DNA of 9,222 bases from Thermoplasmata archaeon (GTDB taxonomy: Archaea > Thermoplasmatota > E2 > DHVEG-1), in NCBI GenBank assembly GCA_003649845.1, contig QMTB01000046.1:1-9222 (forward strand), given 5' to 3'. A program made the position numbers and the translations under genes. The notes below the pieces were generated by a model that had not been told where the DNA came from, did not search any database, and saw nothing but the letters and a program-made list of their open reading frames with translations. Below, one piece after another: positions 1 through 5,736 of the stretch. Position 1 is the stretch's first letter; each line of letters begins with the position of its first letter.

Positions 1-146
1 AAGGAGGTAGAAATGAATTTCATCTTCTACGATATGCTGTTGAACCTTTGAGTTTCCTCTACATTCTCAGCAACATATTAGCTGAGAAGCTCTTATTCTC
101 AGCTAATTGTTCAACACAGCACTGCATTAAAAAAATTATTAAGTAA
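1..146 (+). CDS. possible C-terminal fragment of an unidentified upstream gene
   Basis: A frame is open from base 3 to a TAA at 144-146, 47 codons with no stop, running off the left edge and ending 2 bases before the first possible pyrB ATG. The translation is mixed hydrophobic and charged (it contains RYAVEPLSFLYILSNILAEK) and ends in a lysine-rich tail. I recognise no family. At this base composition a 47-codon open stretch can arise by chance at a few percent. The same bases carry strong inverted repeats, so the region may be structured RNA rather than coding. A second frame, open from base 1 to the TGA at 49-51, contains a 12-codon ORF (ATG at 13) behind a perfect AAGGAGGT, so a leader peptide or another gene end is also possible. 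The reading is unsettled without the sequence to the left. Confidence 0.35.
   Translation, partial: GGRNEFHLLRYAVEPLSFLYILSNILAEKLLFSANCSTQHCIKKIIK
7..30 (+). other. small inverted repeat (hairpin)
   Basis: Bases 7-12 (GTAGAA) are the exact reverse complement of 25-30 (TTCTAC). Inside them 13-15 can pair with 21-23 around a 5-base loop, leaving base 24 bulged. In RNA this would be about 9 pairs. It lies directly after the AAGGAGGT at 1-8 and would bury the ATG at 13. It may belong to the larger structure at 35-121 or be a chance repeat. Confidence 0.4.
35..121 (+). other. nested inverted repeats upstream of pyrB; candidate structured leader or small RNA
   Basis: Bases 77-88 and 96-107 form a perfect 12-pair stem with a 7-base loop. 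This is enclosed by a second stem: 39-45 (GTTGAAC) pairs with 109-115 (GTTCAAC), and after a 2-base bulge 35-38 pairs with 118-121. A third copy of TTCTCAGC at 64-71 could instead capture GCTGAGAA (81-88), which normally pairs with 96-103, so two hairpins are mutually exclusive. There is no U-tract directly after the hairpin, so it is not a simple intrinsic terminator. The region could be a small RNA, an RNA-level switch at the end of an upstream transcript, or a DNA operator near the pyrB promoter. The pairing is seen directly; the function is unknown. Confidence 0.5.
64..103. repeat. three-part 8-bp repeat TTCTCAGC / GCTGAGAA / TTCTCAGC
   Basis: TTCTCAGC occurs at 64-71 and 96-103, and its exact reverse complement GCTGAGAA at 81-88, with near-even spacing (9 and 7 bases between copies). 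The middle copy can pair with either neighbour but not both. This is the geometry of an alternative-hairpin switch, or alternatively of a repeated binding site for a dimeric DNA-binding protein. Confidence 0.6.
127..136 (+). promoter_or_regulatory. TATA-like box for pyrBI
   Basis: TTAAAAAAAT is the only strong TATA-like element before pyrB. Its centre is about 42 bases before the ATG at 173, predicting transcription start near 157. That falls after the in-frame ATG at 149 and would leave a leader of about 16 bases before the ATG at 173. Confidence 0.45.
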
Positions 147-172
147 CTATGTTAATCACATCTTCTGAGATT

Positions 173-1102
173 ATGAATCTTAAGGGAAGAGATATAATAT
201 CGATAAGGGAGTTAAGCAAAGAGGAGATTAATTTTATACTGGATTATGCTAAGAAAATGATTCCATATGCTACTGGAGAGAAATCTACAGATATTCTTAA
301 AGGTAAGATTTTATCCTGCCTTTTCTTTGAACCTAGTACTCGCACTCGTCTTAGTTTTGAAACTGCTATGCATAGATTAGCAGGTAGAGTTATTGGTTTT
401 GCTGATCCAACTATGACTTCTCAGAAGAAGGGAGAAACTCTTGCTGATACTATTAGAATGGCTGATGGCTATAGTGATGCAATAGTTATACGTCATCCCT
501 TAGAAGGAGCTGCTAGGTTGGCAGCAGAGTTTGCAGATGCTCCAGTTATAAATGCTGGTGATGGTGCTGGGAGACATCCAACACAATGTCTATTAGATTT
601 ATTTACTATTAAAATGGAGAAAAATAGGATAGAAGATCAAAAAGTTGTTCTACTAGGCGATCTAAAATATGGTAGAACTGTACATTCTCTAGCTTATGCT
701 CTTGCATTATACGGTGCTGAACTTATATTTGTATCACCAAAAACCCTTGGTATGCCAAAAGAAGTTATAAGAGAATGCAAAAAACTAGGTGTAGAACCTA
801 TTTCAACTTCTAATCTAGAAAAAGCTATTAGAGATGCAGATGTATTATATGTAACCAGGATACAGAAGGAGCGTTTCCCTGATCCAGAAGAATATAATAG
901 AGTTGTTGGAGCTTATCAGATCAATAGAAAAATTTTGGAACATGTAAAAGAGGATCTCATTATAATGCATCCTTTACCAAGGGTAACTGAGATAGATCCT
1001 GAGGTTGATTCTACATCTCATGCAATCTATTTTAAACAAGCATTCAATGGTGTACCAGTTAGAATGGCTCTTCTATCTTTACTTGTGGGAGGGAGAATAT
1101 GA
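173..1102 (+). CDS. pyrB: aspartate carbamoyltransferase, catalytic subunit
   Basis: This is the catalytic chain of aspartate transcarbamoylase, which joins carbamoyl phosphate and L-aspartate to give N-carbamoyl-L-aspartate, the first committed pyrimidine step, in the cytosol. Signatures, numbered from the ATG at 173: carbamoyl-phosphate loop STRTR at 55-59, QKKGETLADT with its catalytic lysine near 85, RHP near 107, HPTQ at 135-138, DLKYGRTVHSL at 163-173, and HPLPR near 266-270. Length is 309 residues, as expected. An in-frame ATG at 149 would add MLITSSEI, but archaeal homologues begin close to the LKGRDIISIRELSKEE segment and the TATA box position favours 173. Neither start has a good Shine-Dalgarno. 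The gene overlaps pyrI by ATGA, implying co-transcription and translational coupling of the two subunits. The usual threonine after HPTQ is cysteine here, probably neutral. Confidence 0.97.
   Translation: MNLKGRDIISIRELSKEEINFILDYAKKMIPYATGEKSTDILKGKILSCLFFEPSTRTRLSFETAMHRLAGRVIGFADPTMTSQKKGETLADTIRMADGYSDAIVIRHPLEGAARLAAEFADAPVINAGDGAGRHPTQCLLDLFTIKMEKNRIEDQKVVLLGDLKYGRTVHSLAYALALYGAELIFVSPKTLGMPKEVIRECKKLGVEPISTSNLEKAIRDADVLYVTRIQKERFPDPEEYNRVVGAYQINRKILEHVKEDLIIMHPLPRVTEIDPEVDSTSHAIYFKQAFNGVPVRMALLSLLVGGRI
1088..1095 (+). promoter_or_regulatory. ribosome binding site of pyrI
   Basis: GGAGGGAG inside the last codons of pyrB lies 3 bases before the pyrI ATG at 1099, with its GGAGG core about 6 bases away. 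It supports the 1099 start over the in-frame ATG at 1108 and fits coupled translation across the ATGA overlap. Confidence 0.7.
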
Positions 1103-1551
1103 AGCCTATGAAGATACCTAAGATTAAAGATGGTACTGTTATCGATCATATACCAGCAGGTAATGCTATAAAAGTATTGAGGATACTAGGTATACCTGAG
1201 AAAACTTCTTCTATAGTAAGTGTAGCTATGAATGTTAAAAGTAGGATAGGTAGAAAGGATATTGTTAAGGTAGAAAACAGGGAGTTAGCCAGGGATGAGG
1301 TTGATAAAATTGCTCTAATTGCTCCTAAAGCTACTATCAATATTATTAGAGACTATGAGGTTGTAGAGAAACATCAGGTAGAACTACCAGATGAACTCAT
1401 AGGAATAGTTAGATGTTCTAATCCAACTTGTATATCTAATACTCGAGAACCTATTGAAAGTAGATTTAAGGTTATAAGTAAAGATCCACCTAGGATAGTA
1501 TGTTACTACTGTGAAAGAGAACCAGAGGATATAGATGAGAAGATTATCTAG
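1099..1551 (+). CDS. pyrI: aspartate carbamoyltransferase, regulatory subunit
   Basis: This is the regulatory chain of ATCase. It binds nucleotide effectors in its N-terminal domain and contacts the catalytic trimer through a zinc domain. The nucleotide-domain hallmark DGTVIDHIPAG is at residues 11-21. The C-terminal structural zinc site is complete: C106 and C111 (C-x4-C), then C135 and C138 (C-x2-C), matching the spacing of the E. coli protein (C109/C114/C138/C141). At 150 residues it is full length. It is encoded immediately after pyrB, so an allosterically regulated holoenzyme is expected. Its TAG stop (1549-1551) overlaps the stop of the convergent hmgA, leaving no spacer for a dedicated terminator. 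Confidence 0.97.
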   Translation: MKPMKIPKIKDGTVIDHIPAGNAIKVLRILGIPEKTSSIVSVAMNVKSRIGRKDIVKVENRELARDEVDKIALIAPKATINIIRDYEVVEKHQVELPDELIGIVRCSNPTCISNTREPIESRFKVISKDPPRIVCYYCEREPEDIDEKII

Positions 1552-2819
1552 TTATTTCTAATTTCCTCTAAGATCTCTTTTGCTCTATCTAGTTTAATAT
1601 TTCCTTCTTCAACTAGTTTATCAGCAACTAGATCTATTTCATCTCCTTTTGCACCAGCCATTACAGCTATATTTTTAGCATGAAGGGACATATGTCCTTT
1701 TTGTATACCAACTGTTGATAATGCTAATAGTGCAGCAAAATTCTGTGCTAAACCAAGACTTGCTATTATCTCAGCTAGTTCTCTAGATGTTTTTACACCT
1801 AGTATTTTTTTACATAAAACCGCTTTAGGATGAATATTTCCTGCGCCACCTACTATACCTAAAGCTAATGGTAATTCTATCTCTCCTACTAGATCTCCAT
1901 CCTCATTTTTATAGTATTTTGTTAGAGAGGTATATCTACCGTTTCTAGCAGCATAAGCATGTGCACCTGCTTCAATGGCACGCCAATCGTTACCAGTTGC
2001 GATAACTACTGCATCGATACCATTCATTATACCTTTATTATGAGTAGCTGCTCTATAGGGATCGATAGTTGCAAGGGTATAGGATTCCAAGAAGGCATCA
2101 ACTACTTTTTCTCCACCTATTGTTTCTTTATCAAAAACAGCTTTAGCTCTAGCAAGGCGTTTATCAGCAAGGTTTGATAGTATCTTTAATCTAACTTTTC
2201 CACCTGTTAAATCTTCAAATATAGGTGCAAGGGCTTCAACCATAGTGTTAACAGCATTTGCACCCATAGCATCTCTAACATCTACAATTAGATGAGTAAC
2301 GATCATTTTACCAAGTGGACTATCTAATATTCTTATCTCTAAATCCTTCGCTCCACCACCTAAACTTACTAGTATCTTATCTTGTGCATTAGCTACATCT
2401 AGAATTTCTTTTTTATGATCCATTATTTTTTTAACAGCTCCTTCAGTGTCTTCTATGTTTAATAATTGTATCTGTCCGATCATCAATGGTTCAGAAGCTT
2501 CTGCTTTAAAACCACCTTTTACTCTAGCTATTTTAGCTGCGTTACTAGCAGCTGCTACAACACTTGATTCTTCAATCGCCATTGGTATAATATAATCTCT
2601 ACCGTTGATGAGGAAATTTACTGCTACACCAATTGGTAGATCAAAGGTTCCTAGTACGTTTTCAATCATTTTATCAGCGGTTTCAATATCAAGAGATTTT
2701 GAGAATAAACTTGCTTCATCCTCTGTTAAACCAGCGAATTTTTTTACAAATTCTATTCTCTCCTCCACTGGTAGTTTGTAAAATCCTGATATTTTAGATG
2801 AAAGTTTTTCCTCTGACAT
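1548..2819 (-). CDS. hmgA: hydroxymethylglutaryl-CoA reductase, class II
   Basis: The enzyme reduces (S)-HMG-CoA to mevalonate with NAD(P)H, the committed step towards the isoprenoid chains of archaeal membrane lipids. It is the compact soluble class II form, 423 residues with no membrane segments. The four catalytic residues of the Pseudomonas mevalonii enzyme (E83, K267, D283, H381) have clear counterparts: E83 in MAIEESSVVAAAS, K262 in THNKGIMNGIDA, D278 in ATGND, H376 in KGHMSLHAKN. The DAMGANAVNTM segment at 183-193 is the cofactor-domain signature. Class I is the common archaeal form, so class II is lineage-informative. The ATG at 2819 has a strong GAGGAGGA upstream. The gene lies 69 bases downstream of tgtA on the same strand but has its own TATA-like box. 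Its TAG stop shares CTAG with the pyrI stop. Confidence 0.96.
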   Translation of the reverse strand: MSEEKLSSKISGFYKLPVEERIEFVKKFAGLTEDEASLFSKSLDIETADKMIENVLGTFDLPIGVAVNFLINGRDYIIPMAIEESSVVAAASNAAKIARVKGGFKAEASEPLMIGQIQLLNIEDTEGAVKKIMDHKKEILDVANAQDKILVSLGGGAKDLEIRILDSPLGKMIVTHLIVDVRDAMGANAVNTMVEALAPIFEDLTGGKVRLKILSNLADKRLARAKAVFDKETIGGEKVVDAFLESYTLATIDPYRAATHNKGIMNGIDAVVIATGNDWRAIEAGAHAYAARNGRYTSLTKYYKNEDGDLVGEIELPLALGIVGGAGNIHPKAVLCKKILGVKTSRELAEIIASLGLAQNFAALLALSTVGIQKGHMSLHAKNIAVMAGAKGDEIDLVADKLVEEGNIKLDRAKEILEEIRNN

Positions 2820-2828
2820 ATTATTTTA

Positions 2829-2836
2829 TCCTCCTC
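2829..2836 (-). promoter_or_regulatory. ribosome binding site of hmgA
   Basis: Read on the minus strand this is GAGGAGGA, 9 bases before the ATG at 2819. It is one of the strongest Shine-Dalgarno sequences in the window and fixes the hmgA start. Confidence 0.8.
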
Positions 2837-2860
2837 ATATAGGTAGCGTTGGAAACTGGT

Positions 2861-2873
2861 TTTATATTTTAAA
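2861..2873 (-). promoter_or_regulatory. TATA-like box for hmgA
   Basis: The minus strand reads TTTAAAATATAAA. About 26 bases on from its centre gives a transcription start near 2841 and a leader of about 21 bases that includes the hmgA ribosome binding site. It suggests hmgA is not solely dependent on read-through from tgtA. Confidence 0.55.
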
Positions 2874-2888
2874 TATTTACCTTTGTTT

Positions 2889-4862
2889 TTACGTATTTTG
2901 ACGATTATCTCTAAAGGTTTCTCTTATTTTAACCGCTTGTCCATAGTTGAAGGATAACATCTCTTCTCTATTCAATAAACATCGGCCTATCGCCAGTAGT
3001 TCATCTTTCCTATTTACAATGAGGCATTCATCCATTGGTCTAAGTTCTGGGTCACAGTCTTCTACAAATCTTGTAAATACACTTTTACCATCGAGTACAA
3101 ATGGAATAGCCTCATCTTTAATAATAACTCTTTGTTTTGGAGAGGGGAAGAATCTGTGTAAACGTTTCCCACCAGCTTTCTTTAAAGTATATAAACCATC
3201 TGAGGCTCTAAAAGATAATATATGTTCTCCATCACAATAGATATTCCTTATCTTCCCAGTATTTTTTGATTTCACTATCTCTAATTCTCCATCAAATAGG
3301 GCAGCAGAAGCGTTTTTACCAAATTGTATCTCTGCTACTGCTGTAATACGCCATATATCAAGTTTATCTTCTAACTCCCCCTTAGTATAATCTAATTTTG
3401 ATCCCTTAGAATCTATATTTTCTCTAGCATCTATAACTTGTTTTCCTTTTAGGAATCTAGATAATATTTGTTTTGCAACTCTTCTTGTTTCATAATCACA
3501 TTGTTCTGGAAATATAGATTGAGCAAAAGGATACATTTCATCTAATGATATAGGTATAGGTCCAATAGATGAACTAACTATAAACTCTACCTCCCCATGC
3601 TGTTTAAACAGTTTCTCTATATCATCTCTATATGTTATATTATATGGTTTCTCAGCCTCTGGGAATACTATAACCTTCTTTGATATAGGATGGTATCTCT
3701 CCAATAGTCTATGATGTATTCTATATATTATAGGTTGATGAATAGTGTGTTCACCTGTATAGAATAAAGCTCTAAGTTTACTTGTCACCTCGAATCTCTC
3801 AAGCCATTCTTTAATTTTTTTTCTACGAAGTTCTCTCATAGCTTCTAGTAGGAAAGGATTCATACTGGCTTTCCTCTCTACCAGCTCCCATAGTGTACCT
3901 TCTGCTATAGCATTTCTAATCTGTTTTATCTCACCTATACAAACATATAGGTTATGTTTTGCAAGTAGTTTTATCCTCTCTTTTTTTTCCAGTTTTTTAA
4001 ATTCTGATGCAGATGTATTACTACATATAGGACAGTTACATGGTAGTTCTTCTATATCCTTTAAATATAGTGTACCCCAGGGTACCATATATCTATCTTC
4101 GTGGGCATATTTTATATATGATGCTGAGTCAAATAAGTCGCACCCTAGTGCAGCTGCTATTGGAAATATCAATGGATGTCCTGCACCAAATAGATGAATT
4201 GGTTTACCTGGTGGTAGATTCATTTTAGAAGCTATAATTATACGAATTAAATCTAGATATCTTTGATTCTCCATTAGAGGGACAACTCCTCCTATAGGAT
4301 ATATATCAGCATCTAGTTTACTCATCTTCCTTGCGCAGTATCTTCTAACATCTGGATAGATAGATCCTTGTATTGTACATGCAAGTAGCATATCACCTTT
4401 CAATGGGATACTTTCTTTAGCTCTAACTATTGTTTCATCTACACTCTTCTTTGCCTGTGATTTTGTTTGACTTGGTGTTCCAAATACATCTAGGATAGTT
4501 CCTATATCACTTCCAATATCTCTTTGAAAGGATACAATATCTAATGGATCAACATCGATATCTCCATATACATAGGACTGAAAAGTTCCAGAATCTGTCA
4601 TTATAACTCCATTGTAATCCAATAGATGATGTAAGCCTTTATCTAAAGCTGTATCTCTAAGTTTATCTGTCTTCTTAATGATATATGAATTTGTTATCAC
4701 TATATTTATATCAAAAAGTTGTTTCATCTCTCTAGGAGAGATAATTATTTTATTTGGATTGATAACTGGTAAAAGCGCAGGGGTTTTAATTCTTCCATGA
4801 GATGTGTATAAATAACATATTCTACCTAAAGCATCTCTTTTTTTCAGCTCAAATCTAAGCAT
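2889..4862 (-). CDS. tgtA: archaeosine tRNA-guanine transglycosylase (tRNA-ribosyltransferase)
   Basis: TgtA exchanges guanine-15 in the D-loop of tRNAs for preQ0, the first tRNA-bound step of archaeosine synthesis. The N-terminal TIM barrel (about 1-330) contains the catalytic aspartates: D90 in MTDSGTFQS and D245 in CDLFDSASYIKYA (D95 and D249 in the Pyrococcus enzyme), plus the LFGAGHP loop at 224-230. The zinc site is C275, C277, C280 (CNCPIC) and H303. The C-terminal region includes GPIPISLDEMYPFAQS (434-449), typical of archaeal TgtA, and a PUA domain (about 574-650) that binds the tRNA acceptor end. At 657 residues it is a full multi-domain archaeal enzyme, not split and not a bacterial queuosine Tgt. 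It lies 54 bases downstream of nadX on the same strand and has no clear Shine-Dalgarno. Confidence 0.96.
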   Translation of the reverse strand: MLRFELKKRDALGRICYLYTSHGRIKTPALLPVINPNKIIISPREMKQLFDINIVITNSYIIKKTDKLRDTALDKGLHHLLDYNGVIMTDSGTFQSYVYGDIDVDPLDIVSFQRDIGSDIGTILDVFGTPSQTKSQAKKSVDETIVRAKESIPLKGDMLLACTIQGSIYPDVRRYCARKMSKLDADIYPIGGVVPLMENQRYLDLIRIIIASKMNLPPGKPIHLFGAGHPLIFPIAAALGCDLFDSASYIKYAHEDRYMVPWGTLYLKDIEELPCNCPICSNTSASEFKKLEKKERIKLLAKHNLYVCIGEIKQIRNAIAEGTLWELVERKASMNPFLLEAMRELRRKKIKEWLERFEVTSKLRALFYTGEHTIHQPIIYRIHHRLLERYHPISKKVIVFPEAEKPYNITYRDDIEKLFKQHGEVEFIVSSSIGPIPISLDEMYPFAQSIFPEQCDYETRRVAKQILSRFLKGKQVIDARENIDSKGSKLDYTKGELEDKLDIWRITAVAEIQFGKNASAALFDGELEIVKSKNTGKIRNIYCDGEHILSFRASDGLYTLKKAGGKRLHRFFPSPKQRVIIKDEAIPFVLDGKSVFTRFVEDCDPELRPMDECLIVNRKDELLAIGRCLLNREEMLSFNYGQAVKIRETFRDNRQNT

Positions 4863-4882
4863 ACAGTTATGATAAATAGAGA

Positions 4883-4890
4883 GTATTTAA
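4883..4890 (-). promoter_or_regulatory. candidate TATA box for tgtA
   Basis: The minus strand reads TTAAATAC, centred about 25 bases before the tgtA ATG. That would place transcription start at or beside the start codon and explain the missing Shine-Dalgarno. A second AT-rich element farther upstream (4901-4918) would instead give a leader of about 20 bases. Confidence 0.4.
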
Positions 4891-4916
4891 TGTAACTTTG
4901 GTTTAAACTTTTAAAT

Positions 4917-5684
4917 TTAAGCTCCAATTTGTATTGGATTGAGTATCCTCTTTAATGTTGCGATAGCTGATAGAGAAGCTAGATAACTTGATTTAGGGTT
5001 ATTAGGATTAGGCATATTCTCTACTTCTGCTCTTAATCTACCGAATTTGCCATGTGCCAGAATCTTATGACTATTCCTAGTTGCAACTGGATCCGCTACT
5101 ATTTCAACCTTTGTTCTATCAAAACCTATACCTGCTATAGAGAGATTAGCAGCAACATTAATATTCTTAGGGAATAGTTTAACTGCTTCTCTAGCATTTC
5201 CTCTAAATATAACAGTTCTCCTATCATAGCTTTTACCAAGAGCTTCTGGTGGTTTTGTCGTTACAAGAGTTACTTCATCAAGTGTTTCAACACTTGCAGA
5301 TAGTATTCCATCTATACCACATACTGCACCTGATGGTAGATATATCTTACAATTTTGTTTACGTGCTATATCCTCTATCTTCTTACGAAAATTATCATCT
5401 ATAAGACTACCGATGCTCATTATGATTAAATCTTTACCTGCTGATAGAATTTTTTCTGCATATTGTTTAATCGCATCCTGTGATGCTGCTTCAAAAACTA
5501 CATCTGATTTTTCTATTAGAATATCTACTTCTACAATCTCTGATTTTTTTACCATTTTATGTAGCTCTGATTCAGCTTCCTTTCGGATATCAAACAAATA
5601 AATCTTCTCAATATCTTCCATTTTATCAGCTGCTTTTGCAACATCACTTCCTATAGCACCGCATCCAATTATCCCTAGTTTCAT
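4917..5684 (-). CDS. nadX: L-aspartate dehydrogenase
   Basis: NadX oxidises L-aspartate to iminoaspartate with NAD(P)+, supplying the substrate that NadA condenses to quinolinate. It replaces the flavoprotein aspartate oxidase NadB. The N-terminal Rossmann fold begins at residue 1 with GIIGCGAIG (GxGxxG at 7-12). The middle segment SGAVCGIDGILSA (118-130) and the C-terminal FPKNINVAANLSIAG, VADP and NSHKI segments are typical of the family. H206 in NSHKI is the likely catalytic histidine, by comparison with Archaeoglobus and Thermotoga enzymes. NPKSSYLASLSA near 229-240 is the conserved end. At 255 residues it is full length. It is divergent from nadC, the third enzyme of the same route, across a short shared spacer, which strongly supports the NAD assignment. 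A weak AGAG precedes the ATG. Confidence 0.93.
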   Translation of the reverse strand: MKLGIIGCGAIGSDVAKAADKMEDIEKIYLFDIRKEAESELHKMVKKSEIVEVDILIEKSDVVFEAASQDAIKQYAEKILSAGKDLIIMSIGSLIDDNFRKKIEDIARKQNCKIYLPSGAVCGIDGILSASVETLDEVTLVTTKPPEALGKSYDRRTVIFRGNAREAVKLFPKNINVAANLSIAGIGFDRTKVEIVADPVATRNSHKILAHGKFGRLRAEVENMPNPNNPKSSYLASLSAIATLKRILNPIQIGA

Positions 5685-5697
5685 ATATCTCTGCCCA

Positions 5698-5733
5698 AAA
5701 ACCTTAAAACCTTCTTTTTGTATAAAAACCCTT
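5698..5733. promoter_or_regulatory. shared nadX/nadC promoter region with tandem repeats
   Basis: The spacer contains AAAACCTT at 5698-5705 and again directly after at 5706-5713, and a near copy AAAACCCTT at 5725-5733. On the plus strand CTTAAAAC (5703-5710) lies about 27-30 bases before the nadC start, fitting leaderless transcription of nadC. On the minus strand TTTTTATAC (5720-5728) would start nadX transcription near 5698 with a short leader. The two promoters therefore overlap face to face, and the repeats sit where a repressor could block both. The repeats and distances are seen; the regulation is inferred. Confidence 0.45.
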
Positions 5734-5736
5734 GTG

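Noticed and set aside
77..107. Intrinsic terminator of an upstream gene
   Set aside because: The stem is strong but no T-tract follows directly; the next bases are TGTTCAACACAGC, and the A-run at 129-135 is the wrong base on the plus strand. On the minus strand it would terminate nothing visible.
1..148. C/D box RNA, tRNA, RNase P RNA or SRP RNA
   Set aside because: No convincing C and D boxes, no tRNA arms and no conserved RNase P or SRP blocks were found.
1146..1340. Minus-strand 64-codon frame inside pyrI
   Set aside because: It is hydrophobic only because it is the complement of the PyrI nucleotide-binding domain, and it has no promoter or SD.
1959..2177. Plus-strand 72-codon frame inside hmgA
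   Set aside because: It lies opposite the catalytic lysine/aspartate region of HMGR, has cysteine-rich composition and no ribosome binding site.
2947..3240. Plus-strand 97-codon frame inside tgtA
   Set aside because: It is the antisense of the PUA-domain coding region and resembles no protein family.
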